The position numbers and the translations under genes were made by a program. The notes under the pieces are model-generated. The model had not been told where the DNA came from. It saw only the letters and a list, made by a program, of their open reading frames with translations, and searched no databases. This document shows, piece by piece, positions 1 to 7,225 of a DNA stretch of 13,529 bases (within the stretch, counting starts at the first letter, position 1; every line of letters begins with the position of its first letter). This DNA is from an uncultured Oscillibacter sp. (GTDB lineage Bacteria; Bacillota; Clostridia; Oscillospirales; Oscillospiraceae). The stretch is from the NCBI GenBank assembly GCA_900550685.1, contig URTS01000042.1:1-13529 (forward strand), written 5' to 3'.

Positions 1-494
1 CCGAGCTTCAGCGGGAGATCCGCAGGCAGGAGAAGGAACTGGCAGCCATGCGGAAGCGGAAAGCCGAACTGGATGCCATCTTCAAGAAGCTGTATGAGGA
101 CAGTGTGCTTAGCCGCATTACTACAGAGCAGTTCCAAATGCTCTCAAGCAGTTACACGGAGGAGCAGAATCAAATCGCCGCAGGTATCCCGCAGAAAGAA
201 GCTGACATCCAACGCCTGCGGGAAACGGTGAGCGGGACGGATGGTTTCCTTGATAAAGCAAAGCGGTACACGGATATCACGGAGCTGACGCCGGAGCTGC
301 TGCGGCTGTTTATTGAAAAAATCGTGGTTCACGAAAAAGAGGTAAAGTGGTCTAAGCACGCGCCCCAGACCGTGGAGATCTACTACAACGGCATTGGCTA
401 TGTCGGCAGTGGTCAGCAGGATGTGGAAGAAACGATGGAAGCACCGGAACCCCTACAAACCCAGGACACAGAGAAGCCCCGGCAGGCATCGTAA
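1..494 (+). CDS. Large serine recombinase, C-terminal part (5'-truncated by window edge)
   Basis: The reading frame is open from base 3 to the stop at 492-494 (about 163 residues visible), so the gene begins outside the window. Serine recombinases of this class excise and integrate mobile elements; only the C-terminal part is here, without the catalytic serine domain. The visible part starts with a charged helical, coiled-coil-like stretch (many E, K, R, Q) and then has the ELTPELLRLFIEKIVVHEK segment followed by an EIYYNGIGYV strand, typical of the DUF4368-type tail of Tn-encoded recombinases in Clostridia. A downstream internal ATG at 48 is not the true start. In such elements the recombinase often sits at one end, so the element probably extends leftwards and its right boundary is likely soon after 494. 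Family call is confident; element identity is unknown. Confidence 0.85.
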   Translation, partial: ELQREIRRQEKELAAMRKRKAELDAIFKKLYEDSVLSRITTEQFQMLSSSYTEEQNQIAAGIPQKEADIQRLRETVSGTDGFLDKAKRYTDITELTPELLRLFIEKIVVHEKEVKWSKHAPQTVEIYYNGIGYVGSGQQDVEETMEAPEPLQTQDTEKPRQAS

Positions 495-513
495 ACACGA
501 TGACCTGCCGGGG
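477..513 (+). terminator. Hairpin overlapping the recombinase stop codon
   Basis: Two arms, 477-491 and 498-513, pair over 15 bp with one bulged A at 503 and a six-base loop that contains most of the stop codon. It is followed by GTATCCC rather than a T run, so it is a stable 3'-end structure but not a textbook intrinsic terminator. A second small hairpin (535-539 with 543-547) follows just before the next gene. Confidence 0.4.
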
Positions 514-575
514 TATCCCAGGAATCACTTGTTACCCCTGTGAGGGGGGAACAAATACACCTGGAGGTTTTTCAA

Positions 576-1613
576 ATGAACAAGGTTACCAAGCTTCTCC
601 CCGGCATGGTCCTGGCGCTGGCCATTGCCGTGGTTGCCAGACTCATCGAGGGTCTGGAGGAAACGGCCGGCGTCCATTTCATCGGCGCGTCCGTTATTGC
701 CATGTTCCTGGGCATGGGCGTCAATGCGGTCCGCAAGCCGACAGCGGCCACCGCCCCCGGCATCAAGTTCACATCCAAAAAGATCCTCAAGTTTGCCATC
801 ATTCTCCTGGGCGCAAGCCTGAATATCCGCACGGTACTGACCGTTGGCCGCTTCTCCCTGACCGTCATGCTCTTCACGCTCGCCACCTGCTTCGGCCTTG
901 GTGCGCTGATTGGCCGCGCACTGGGATTGAACTGGAAAACAAGCAGCCTGATCAATGCCGGCACGGGCATCTGCGGCGGCTCGGCCATCGCTGCCATCGC
1001 GCCGGTCATTGAGGCAACGGACATGGACATTGCCTACGGCCTGTCTGCGACGTTTCTCTTCGACACTGTGATGATCGTGGTATTCCCCCTGCTTGGCCGT
1101 GCGCTTGGGCTGTCCGACGCGGCCTTCGGCCTGTGGGCCGGTACAGCGGTGAACGACACCTCAAGCGTCGTTGCCACCGGCTATGCGTTCAGCGAGGCGG
1201 CCGGTGACTTCGCCACCATGGTCAAACTCACCCGGACGCTTGCCATCATCCCCGCCGTGCTGGTCTTTGCCGCCATCAGCCTGCATCTTAAAAAGAAGGA
1301 GCAGGCCAACAGCGAGGGCGTGCAGGTCAGCATCAAGTCCATCTTCCCCTGGTTCATTCTCGGCTTCCTCGCCATGTCCGCCCTCACGAGCCTCGGCCTG
1401 ATCCCCGCCGCACTGGCCGCTGCACTCAAAAGCGTGAGCAAATTCCTCATGGTGGCCGCGCTGGCCGCCATTGGGCTGAACACGAATTTCAAGGCGCTCT
1501 GCCGTTCGGGAGCGAAGCCGATGCTCCACGGCTTCATTGTCTCCCTGCTTGTTGTGCTTGTTGCCATCGCGGTGGAATACGCCATCGGCGTTGCCCCCAG
1601 CGGAACGCTGTAA
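576..1613 (+). CDS. YeiH/UPF0324 family putative sulfate-exporter-like membrane protein
   Basis: A 345-residue, strongly hydrophobic protein with about ten predicted membrane helices, close to the usual family length (about 340-350). Recognisable family features are the N-terminal LPGMVLALAIA helix, KKILKFAIILLGASLNI, the glycine-rich NAGTGICGGSAIAAIAPVI signature around residues 128-146, and AGTAVNDTSSVVATGYAF. The family is annotated as a putative sulfate exporter, but substrate evidence is weak across the family. The start chosen is ATG 576 with CTGGAGG at 561-567; a GTG at 540 in the same frame lacks a good ribosome binding site and would add 12 non-family residues. It lies 81 bp after the recombinase stop, so it could be either the first gene of host chromosome beyond a mobile element or a passenger. 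No linked regulator is visible, though a LysR gene often accompanies yeiH elsewhere. Confidence 0.85.
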   Translation: MNKVTKLLPGMVLALAIAVVARLIEGLEETAGVHFIGASVIAMFLGMGVNAVRKPTAATAPGIKFTSKKILKFAIILLGASLNIRTVLTVGRFSLTVMLFTLATCFGLGALIGRALGLNWKTSSLINAGTGICGGSAIAAIAPVIEATDMDIAYGLSATFLFDTVMIVVFPLLGRALGLSDAAFGLWAGTAVNDTSSVVATGYAFSEAAGDFATMVKLTRTLAIIPAVLVFAAISLHLKKKEQANSEGVQVSIKSIFPWFILGFLAMSALTSLGLIPAALAAALKSVSKFLMVAALAAIGLNTNFKALCRSGAKPMLHGFIVSLLVVLVAIAVEYAIGVAPSGTL

Positions 1614-1822
1614 GTCCCGGGCCCTCGTACACTGGCCACCGCACGCTACTTAGCCGTTCCGGAGAGTATTTGGGCATCTGAAAATTCTGAACGGCATTTC
1701 GTCCAGCGGACAGTAAAAGAGTATAAGCTTATCACCGGGCAGCAGCTTGTGCTGCCCGGTGACAAGCTGGCGGGGGATATGCGCCATGTCGTTGTGCCGC
1801 CTTGATCCTGGAAAAGGGCATG
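1614..1822. other. Intergenic stretch with long hairpin and a coding-like remnant
   Basis: No intact gene. A long hairpin occupies 1726-1768: a perfect 13-bp stem (1732-1744 with 1750-1762) around a five-base loop, extended by five more pairs (1726-1730 with 1764-1768) across one mismatch. On the minus strand it is followed by a T-rich stretch (TATACTCTTTT), so it might be a second, distal terminator for the minus-strand operon. On the plus strand the frame that follows the YeiH stop stays open from 1614 to a TGA at 1803-1805 and reads like protein near its end (GQQLVLPGDKLAGDMRHVVV), but it has no start codon with a ribosome binding site and I do not recognise it. Confidence 0.5.
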
Positions 1823-1860
1823 AAAAGAGGACACTATCTGAAAAGATAGTGTCCTCTTTT
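1823..1860. terminator. Strong bidirectional intrinsic terminator
   Basis: Perfect 16-bp inverted repeat (1823-1838 with 1845-1860), loop TGAAAA. Each arm begins or ends in a run of four A or T, so it works in both directions. It lies 54 bp beyond the end of the minus-strand aldolase gene and also closes the plus-strand yeiH side, separating two convergent units. Confidence 0.9.
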
Positions 1861-1914
1861 GAACTGCTGCCTTGGGGGAATGTCAATATACCCCGTATTC
1901 GGTCAGAATATCGC

Positions 1915-2703
1915 TTACTTTGCGCTGATGTCAAAGGCGGCCACATCTGCCTTGGCGGCCTGCATGAAGATGTAGGTGTCGCAGGCGTAACCGATGAACT
2001 TGACGCCCAGGTCACGCCACTTCTTGCCGCCCTCCACTGTATCAGCGAAGCAGCCGATCTTCACGCCCTTGGCGCTGGCCTTGGCAATGATCTCCTTGAT
2101 GGCGGCGACGACCTCGGGGTGGTCGATCTCGCCCACATGGCCCAGAGAGCTGGAGAGGTCATAGGGGCCCACAAACACAACGTCGATACCGGGAACGTCC
2201 AGGATCTCATCCAGGTTCTCAATGGCCTTCTTGCCCTCGGCCTGGAGGATGACCACGGTATCCTGGGCCTTGGAGAAGTACTCGCTGCCGGGCACGTCGC
2301 CGAAACCGGCGGAGCGGACGAAGCGGCAGGTGCCGCGGGTACCCACGGGGGAGAACTTGGCGGCGGACACGGCGGCCCGGGCCTGCTCAGCGGTGTCGAT
2401 CTGGGGGATCATAACCGCGCCGGCGCCCACGTCCAGGGCCTGGTCGATCCAGATGTCGCTGCCACGGGGCACCCGGACCACCGGGCAGACACCGGTCACA
2501 TTGGCGGCACGGATCAGGTTGGGCAGGGTCTGGAAGGTGGTGGTGCCGTGCTCCATATCCAGCAGCACGAAGTCATAGCCAGCCCGGCCGGCGGACTCCA
2601 CCATGGCAGGGTCCGTGCAGATCATGAAGGGACCAAGTGCGCCGCGGTCAGAATCCATGGCTGCTTTAAACGTCTTGACGCTTTCCATTGTTGGCATATC
2701 CAT
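1915..2703 (-). CDS. HpcH/HpaI family class II aldolase (2-keto-3-deoxy acid aldolase)
   Basis: A 262-residue cytoplasmic TIM-barrel aldolase of the HpcH/HpaI (citrate lyase beta-like) family; these metal-dependent enzymes cleave 2-keto-3-deoxy acids to pyruvate plus an aldehyde. Visible signatures: LLDMEHG (residues 47-53, with the catalytic His52 region), VRVPRG (77-81), a QAEG metal-ligand site (Glu156) and FVGPYDLSSSLG (177-188, metal ligand Asp182). The start is ATG 2703, nine bases after a GGAG; an upstream TTG at 2718 overlaps that ribosome binding site and is unlikely, and an ATG at 2697 is a weaker alternative. It is the last gene of the SDR-permease-dehydratase-aldolase operon, so its substrate is probably the 2-keto-3-deoxy aldonate made by the adjacent dehydratase. 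The exact sugar acid cannot be decided from sequence. Confidence 0.85.
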   Translation of the reverse strand: MDMPTMESVKTFKAAMDSDRGALGPFMICTDPAMVESAGRAGYDFVLLDMEHGTTTFQTLPNLIRAANVTGVCPVVRVPRGSDIWIDQALDVGAGAVMIPQIDTAEQARAAVSAAKFSPVGTRGTCRFVRSAGFGDVPGSEYFSKAQDTVVILQAEGKKAIENLDEILDVPGIDVVFVGPYDLSSSLGHVGEIDHPEVVAAIKEIIAKASAKGVKIGCFADTVEGGKKWRDLGVKFIGYACDTYIFMQAAKADVAAFDISAK

Positions 2704-2803
2704 ATTGCATTTCTCCAATCGGTTAAAATAAGATATAAAATAATTGTATCACTTTCATCGGAAAAAGATAGAGCAAGGCTCCATACGGATACCGCGTCCG
2801 GCC

Positions 2804-4525
2804 TTATTCCAGGCCTGCGCCCTTCATGGCGGACAGAGCCCGGTCGGTGTACAGCTTGTAGAAGCCCTTTCTGGGCTCGCGGGGCAGAATGCCGGCCTTG
2901 GCACGCTCGGCCAGGACCTTGGTAGCCTCCTCAACGGTGCAGGGCACACCGTGGATACCGGTGAGGTTGATGGTGCGGTTTTCCACGCTGTAGGAGATCA
3001 GGTCGCCCTCTTCAATGAAGGCGATGGGGCCGCCTGCGGCAGCCTCGGGGCTGACATGGCCGATGGCCGCGCCGCGGGTGGCGCCGGAGAAGCGGCCGTC
3101 GGTGATGAGGGCCACGGAGCCGTTGATGCGCTCGTCGCAGACGATGGCCTCGGTGGTCATCAGCATTTCGGGCATGCCGCAGCCGCGGGGGCCCTCATAG
3201 CGGATAATGATGACCTCGCCGGGATTGATCTCATTGTTGACCACGGCGTCGTGGGCGTCCTCCTCATGGTTGAACACGCGGGCCTTGGCGTTGACCACTT
3301 CGCGCTGGTTCATGGCGCAGGCGGAATACTTCAGCACGCTGCCCTCAGGCGCGATGTTGCCCTTCAGGATGGCAACGGAGCCCTTTTCAGGGGCCTTTTC
3401 CACCGGGAAGATCACCTGATCCCGCTCCAGACCGTAGTTATGCAGGTAGCCCAGGTTCCGATCAAACCAGTTGTCCTTCTGCAGGTCCTCCAGGTTTTCA
3501 CCCAGGGTCTTGCCGGTGGCGGTCATCACATCCAGATCCAGCATGTCCCGCAGCATCCACTGGACCATGGGCACACCGCCGGCGAACCAGAAGGATTCCG
3601 TCAGCTGGGTACCGGAGGGGTTGATGTTGCCCAGGTGGGGCACCTGATGGTTGATTTCGTCAAACAGTTCGATGGGGAGGTCATAGCCCAACTCTCTTGC
3701 GATGGAGGGCAGGTGAATGGTGGCGTTGGTGGAGCCGCCGAGGGCGCTGTGGACAATGATGGCGTTGCGGAAAGCCGCGGGGGTCAGGATCTTGGAGGGG
3801 GTGATGTCCTTTTCCACCAGTTCCATGATCTTCCGTCCGGCATAGCGGGCATACTGGAGAATGTCCCGCATGGTGGCGGGCACCAAAGCAGCGCCGGGCA
3901 GCGTCAGGCCCAGGGCCTCGGCCATGCACTGCATGGTGGAGGCGGTGCCCAGGAAGGTGCAGGCGCCCACAGAGGGGCAGCCGGTCAGCTTATAGTCCCG
4001 GATCTCCTGCTCCGTGATGGCGTCCTTACGCTTCTGGCGCAGGGAGATGTCACCGGCCACCAGGGAGGTGGTCATGTTGGGGCCGGGCCGCATGGAGCCG
4101 CCGGGCATGAAGATGGTGGGGATATTCATACGGGCAGCGGCCTTCAGGTGGGCGGGGATGGACTTGTCGCAGCTGGAGGCGAGGATCATGCCGTCCCAGG
4201 GCACAGCGGAGGCGTGGACCTCCACCATGTTGGCGATGGCCTCCCGGGAGGCCAGCACGACGTTCATGCCGTCATGGCCCTGGGCGCAGCCGTCGCAGAT
4301 GTCCGTGGCGTAGTACTTGGCAGGCTTGCCGCCCTTTTCATACACGCCGTACACGGCCTGCTCCACCACCTGGTTGAGGTGGGTGCTGCCGGGATGAGAG
4401 TCACCGTAAACGCTTTCCACCATAATCTGGGGCTTCAGGATGTCCGTATCGTCCCAGCCGCTGCCCATTTCCAGGGCGTCAAACTGGGCCCACAGCATCC
4501 GATCATCATGGCTTCTTTGAATCAT
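2804..4525 (-). CDS. IlvD/Edd family dehydratase, probable sugar-acid (aldonate) dehydratase
   Basis: A 573-residue member of the dihydroxy-acid/6-phosphogluconate dehydratase family; it should remove water from an aldonate to give a 2-keto-3-deoxy acid. The three positions used for the Fe-S cluster are present: Cys77 (DICDG), Cys119 in SSCDK with Lys121, and Cys189 in GACTFLGTASTM. Also visible are HSALGGSTNATIHLPSIA, GNIAPEGSVLK and GRFSGATRGAAIGHVSPEA, all family hallmarks. The HSALGGSTN and DITPSKIL segments resemble the YjhG/YagF (xylonate dehydratase) branch more than biosynthetic IlvD, and context (GntP permease, aldolase) also argues against valine/isoleucine synthesis. The start is ATG 4525 behind AAGGAAAG; the open frame runs further upstream to 4699, but that extension crosses the intergenic hairpin and is not family sequence. 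Its substrate (pentonate or hexonate) is undetermined. Confidence 0.85.
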   Translation of the reverse strand: MIQRSHDDRMLWAQFDALEMGSGWDDTDILKPQIMVESVYGDSHPGSTHLNQVVEQAVYGVYEKGGKPAKYYATDICDGCAQGHDGMNVVLASREAIANMVEVHASAVPWDGMILASSCDKSIPAHLKAAARMNIPTIFMPGGSMRPGPNMTTSLVAGDISLRQKRKDAITEQEIRDYKLTGCPSVGACTFLGTASTMQCMAEALGLTLPGAALVPATMRDILQYARYAGRKIMELVEKDITPSKILTPAAFRNAIIVHSALGGSTNATIHLPSIARELGYDLPIELFDEINHQVPHLGNINPSGTQLTESFWFAGGVPMVQWMLRDMLDLDVMTATGKTLGENLEDLQKDNWFDRNLGYLHNYGLERDQVIFPVEKAPEKGSVAILKGNIAPEGSVLKYSACAMNQREVVNAKARVFNHEEDAHDAVVNNEINPGEVIIIRYEGPRGCGMPEMLMTTEAIVCDERINGSVALITDGRFSGATRGAAIGHVSPEAAAGGPIAFIEEGDLISYSVENRTINLTGIHGVPCTVEEATKVLAERAKAGILPREPRKGFYKLYTDRALSAMKGAGLE

Positions 4526-4575
4526 AAATCTTTCCTTTCTTCCAAATGCGGAATGTGATGAGCTAAAAGGGTAAA

Positions 4576-4614
4576 GCGGCCTGCCGCCTGCTGGAAGAGC
4601 AAGCAGCAGGCCGC
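4576..4614 (-). terminator. Intergenic hairpin between permease and dehydratase (possible partial terminator)
   Basis: Arms 4576-4583 and 4607-4614 form an 8-bp GC-rich stem, with an inner 5-bp stem (4588-4592 with 4602-4606) above a four-base bulge. Read on the minus strand it is followed by TTTACCCTTTT, a broken T tract. It sits inside the operon, so it is more likely an attenuator or an mRNA processing/stability structure that sets the ratio of permease to enzymes than a full stop. Confidence 0.5.
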
Positions 4615-4650
4615 CTATACGAAGACAGAGGGAAGCTGTGTCCTGTGGGA

Positions 4651-6084
4651 TCAGAACAGGCCCACAGCGGCAGCAGCGCAGATCAGGACGAAGCAGCACA
4701 CACCGGCCACTGCGTCAGGCAGGGTGATGTACTTGAAGCCCTGCTTCAGGTCCAGGTTGAAGAAACGGCTGATGACCCAGAAACCGGAGTTGTTGACGTG
4801 GTTGAAGATCATCGTGCCGGCGCCGATGGCCAGAACGGTGGCCACAGGGGTCAGGCCCAGGGTGGCCATCATGGGGCCAACCACACCGGCAGCGGTCATA
4901 CCGCCAGTGGTCATGGAACCGACAGCGGTGAACATGATCGCACCGATCAGGAACGGGATCAGCAGGCCGGGAACGCCGGACTGCTCAATGAGACCGGCCA
5001 GGTCGTTGATAGCGGGGGCAGCCTTGATGACGGTGGCCAGAGCGCCGCCCATACCGGTGATGAGCAGAGCGGGCAGAGCCACTTCCAAGCCGCGGGCGAT
5101 CCAGCTGTCCAGCACGACTTCGCGGAAGTTCTCAGGATCCTTATTGGTAACGTCCTTATTGCTTCTGCGGACGGAAGCCTTGTGGAAGGCAGCCAGCAGC
5201 ATGGTGTAGATCACACCCAGGCCCAGGGCCACGATCTTGTCGCCGAAGATAGCGGTATAGGTGCGGATAGGAGCGTCCTCAGCAACTGCCATGTTGATAA
5301 AGGAGCTGCCGGCGATCAGAACAACGGGGATCAGAATGGTCAGGAAGGAGGCGAAGGTGCCGGGGATATCATCGCCGGTGATGAGGATGTCCTTCACGTC
5401 ATTGGAAGAGGTCTCCTCGATCTTCGCAACGACCTCGGGGACGGGCTCAACAAACTCCTTGTCGGTCCACTTGCGCAGCACCAGCCAGGTCAGCAGGAAG
5501 GCAATCAGAGAGATCACAACGCCCCAGCCGATGACCAGGCCCAGGTCGGCGCCCAGCAGAATGGAAACAGCCAGAATACCGGGGGTGGGGGGGACCATGG
5601 CATGGGTCAGGTTCAGGCCGGTCTGGGTGAAAGCGGCCATCTTGCCCATGGAGATGTGCTTACGCTTGGAGAGGACGTTGGCAATGTTGGAGGTCAGGAT
5701 GGTGGTGATATCGCCGAACACGGGAATGGAGACGATGTAGGCGGTCAGTGCGGGAGCCAGCTCCAGATTCTTGCCCCGGAACAGCTTGATGAAGAAGTTG
5801 GCAATGGCTTTGGCGGCGCCGGTATCCTGCACGCCCATGGCCAGGATGGCGCCCAGCATGATGGGGATACCCATGCTGCCGAGAGTGCCGCCGAAGCCGG
5901 AGGTGATCAGGCTCAGTACCTCTGTGAAGGAAAAGCCCTCCGGCTCAAAGCGGCCCAGAACCAGACCCATGAACAGGGCGCTGGCGAACAGTGCGAATGT
6001 GGGGTGAAGTTTGACCTTCATGATCAGAACCATCAGCAGGACAATGGTAACGATCAAGAGGATCAGGAATCCAGTTGCAGACAT
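4651..6084 (-). CDS. GntP family gluconate/sugar-acid:H+ symporter
   Basis: A 477-residue integral membrane protein with roughly 12 or more hydrophobic helices, near the GntP family length (about 440-450) with a longer central hydrophilic loop (around residues 205-245). Family-like segments include GFGGTLGSMGIPIMLGAILA, YIVSIPVFGDITTILTSNIA, HAMVPPTPGILAVSILLGAD, and near the C-terminus GSMTTGGMTAAGVVGPMMA and FNHVNNSGFWVISRFF. The family imports gluconate and other aldonates by proton symport. The start is ATG 6084, preceded by GAAAGGTAG at slightly long spacing. Position between the SDR and the dehydratase in one minus-strand operon makes it the probable uptake system for the acid degraded by this pathway; the arrangement parallels E. 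coli yjhF-yjhG-yjhH in function, though there the aldolase is of a different class. Confidence 0.9.
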   Translation of the reverse strand: MSATGFLILLIVTIVLLMVLIMKVKLHPTFALFASALFMGLVLGRFEPEGFSFTEVLSLITSGFGGTLGSMGIPIMLGAILAMGVQDTGAAKAIANFFIKLFRGKNLELAPALTAYIVSIPVFGDITTILTSNIANVLSKRKHISMGKMAAFTQTGLNLTHAMVPPTPGILAVSILLGADLGLVIGWGVVISLIAFLLTWLVLRKWTDKEFVEPVPEVVAKIEETSSNDVKDILITGDDIPGTFASFLTILIPVVLIAGSSFINMAVAEDAPIRTYTAIFGDKIVALGLGVIYTMLLAAFHKASVRRSNKDVTNKDPENFREVVLDSWIARGLEVALPALLITGMGGALATVIKAAPAINDLAGLIEQSGVPGLLIPFLIGAIMFTAVGSMTTGGMTAAGVVGPMMATLGLTPVATVLAIGAGTMIFNHVNNSGFWVISRFFNLDLKQGFKYITLPDAVAGVCCFVLICAAAAVGLF

Positions 6085-6148
6085 TTTCGAATACTACCTT
6101 TCTTTCATTGTTATTAACAGCACACAGTTGCGGATGTGCCGCGTAAAG

Positions 6149-6169
6149 CCGGCCCGGTATCCGGACCGG
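6149..6169 (-). other. Intergenic hairpin between SDR and permease genes
   Basis: Arms 6149-6157 and 6161-6169 pair over nine positions (one G-U pair in the minus-strand RNA) with a three-base loop. There is no T tract after it, so it is better read as an mRNA stability or processing structure within the operon than as a terminator. Confidence 0.4.
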
Positions 6170-6216
6170 AAATACACTTTAGAAATGCTCGCGTGGTATC
6201 ACGGCAGGACCTGTGT

Positions 6217-7026
6217 TCAATACTGGGTATCATATTCCCAGGGCTTGCCGCCGCAGAGACAGCCGCCGTCCACATGGTATGCCTGGCCCGTCATATAGGA
6301 GGAGGCATCGGACGCCAGCATGATGGCGATGCCCACCAGCTCCACCGGATCGCCGGGACGGCCCATGGCGATCCGCTCCCGCAGGTAGTCGCCCCGGGTG
6401 GGGTGGTCCCAGGTGACCTGGGTCAGCTCCGTGAGGATATGGCCGGGGCTGATGGCGTTGCAGCGGATGCCGTACTGGGCAAATTCCACTGCCATGGAGC
6501 GGGTCAGGGCGATGACGCCGCTTTTAGCCGCCCCATAAACGGAGCAGCCGCCCAGCATCCCGGTGTCATTGTGGGAGCCGATGTTGATGATGTTGCCGGA
6601 TTTCCGCCGGTACATCTCCCGGGCCACCGCCTGACTCATAAAGAACACACCCTTGAGGTTCGTGTCCATGATACGGTCATAGGTCTCCGGAACAACATCC
6701 AGAAGCCCTTCCCGCTTGTTGATGCCTGCCACGTTGAACAGCACATCGATCTTGCCGTACTGCTGGACCACCTCATCCACACAGGCGCGGATGCTCTCCA
6801 GGTCGGCCACATCCAAGCGGTGGGCCGTAGCCCTGCCGCCGGCGGCTGTGATCTCGTCCGCCAGGGCCCGGCATTTTTCCAGGTTTCTGCCGCACAGGGC
6901 CACTTCGCCGCCTGCGGATGCCAGGCCGCGGCTGATGGCACTTCCGATGCCGCCCGCCGCGCCTGTGACCAGAATGGTTTTTCCTTCCAGGCCGAAAACG
7001 GAATGCAGATATGCGCCGGTATCCAT
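6217..7026 (-). CDS. SDR family NAD(P)-dependent oxidoreductase (gluconate 5-dehydrogenase-like)
   Basis: A 269-residue classical short-chain dehydrogenase/reductase, normal length. Cofactor and catalytic motifs are intact: TGAAGGIG (residues 21-28), NVAG (98-101), the structural Asn123, Ser151, and YGAAK with Tyr164 and Lys168; ISPG follows in the expected place. Arg47 after Gly46 at the end of the second strand suggests NADP(H) over NAD(H), as an inference. Overall it resembles the gluconate 5-dehydrogenase/sugar-acid branch. The start ATG 7026 has a strong GAGGAG site. It is the first gene of the minus-strand sugar-acid operon and diverges from the LysR gene; its role is probably interconversion of a keto-acid and hydroxy-acid form of the substrate before dehydration, or reduction of the aldehyde product. 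Confidence 0.88.
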   Translation of the reverse strand: MDTGAYLHSVFGLEGKTILVTGAAGGIGSAISRGLASAGGEVALCGRNLEKCRALADEITAAGGRATAHRLDVADLESIRACVDEVVQQYGKIDVLFNVAGINKREGLLDVVPETYDRIMDTNLKGVFFMSQAVAREMYRRKSGNIINIGSHNDTGMLGGCSVYGAAKSGVIALTRSMAVEFAQYGIRCNAISPGHILTELTQVTWDHPTRGDYLRERIAMGRPGDPVELVGIAIMLASDASSYMTGQAYHVDGGCLCGGKPWEYDTQY

Positions 7027-7079
7027 AGCTGCTCCTCACTTTCGTCAAAATTTACACTTGCCTTTTGGCCGTTTATCCC

Positions 7080-7107
7080 ATACTATCATCTTACCATCAG
7101 TTGATAA
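7080..7107 (-). promoter_or_regulatory. Tentative promoter of the sugar-acid operon
   Basis: On the minus strand TTATCA (7107-7102) is followed after 16 bp by TAGTAT (7085-7080). Both hexamers are weak matches, and the -35 lies inside the left operator arm, which is the pattern expected of a promoter needing LysR activation. Low confidence without transcript data. Confidence 0.3.
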
Positions 7108-7195
7108 GGGCAGACACGCTTTCCGGCAGTCAAAATACCTGCAGGCACTGCTTCCACCCGCAAAAACCGTATTTGCCCTTGTTAATTGATGGTAA
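7091..7195. promoter_or_regulatory. Divergent LysR-type operator pair (22-bp arms in inverted orientation)
   Basis: The 22-base arm at 7091-7112 reappears as its reverse complement at 7174-7195 with 19 of 22 identities, separated by 61 bp. The left arm contains TTA-N11-TAA with internal dyad matches (the LysR-type T-N11-A pattern); the right arm contains GTTA-N8-TAAC. One arm faces the SDR operon (64 bp from its start codon) and the other faces the LysR gene (30 bp from its start codon), as expected for activation of the operon plus autoregulation. Confidence 0.7.
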
Positions 7196-7225
7196 CTGCC
7201 ATCTTTCAGAAAGGGGACACTGCTG

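Noticed and set aside
1747..2925. 392-codon plus-strand open frame
   Set aside because: Mostly antisense to the HpcH/HpaI aldolase and runs through the bidirectional terminator at 1823-1860.
2744..4558. 604-codon plus-strand open frame
   Set aside because: Antisense to the dehydratase; the translation is low-complexity G/H/V/D-rich text typical of the reverse frame of a high-GC gene, while the minus strand has clear catalytic motifs.
4645..6117. 490-codon plus-strand open frame
   Set aside because: Antisense to the GntP permease; Q/G/H/D-rich and without family features.
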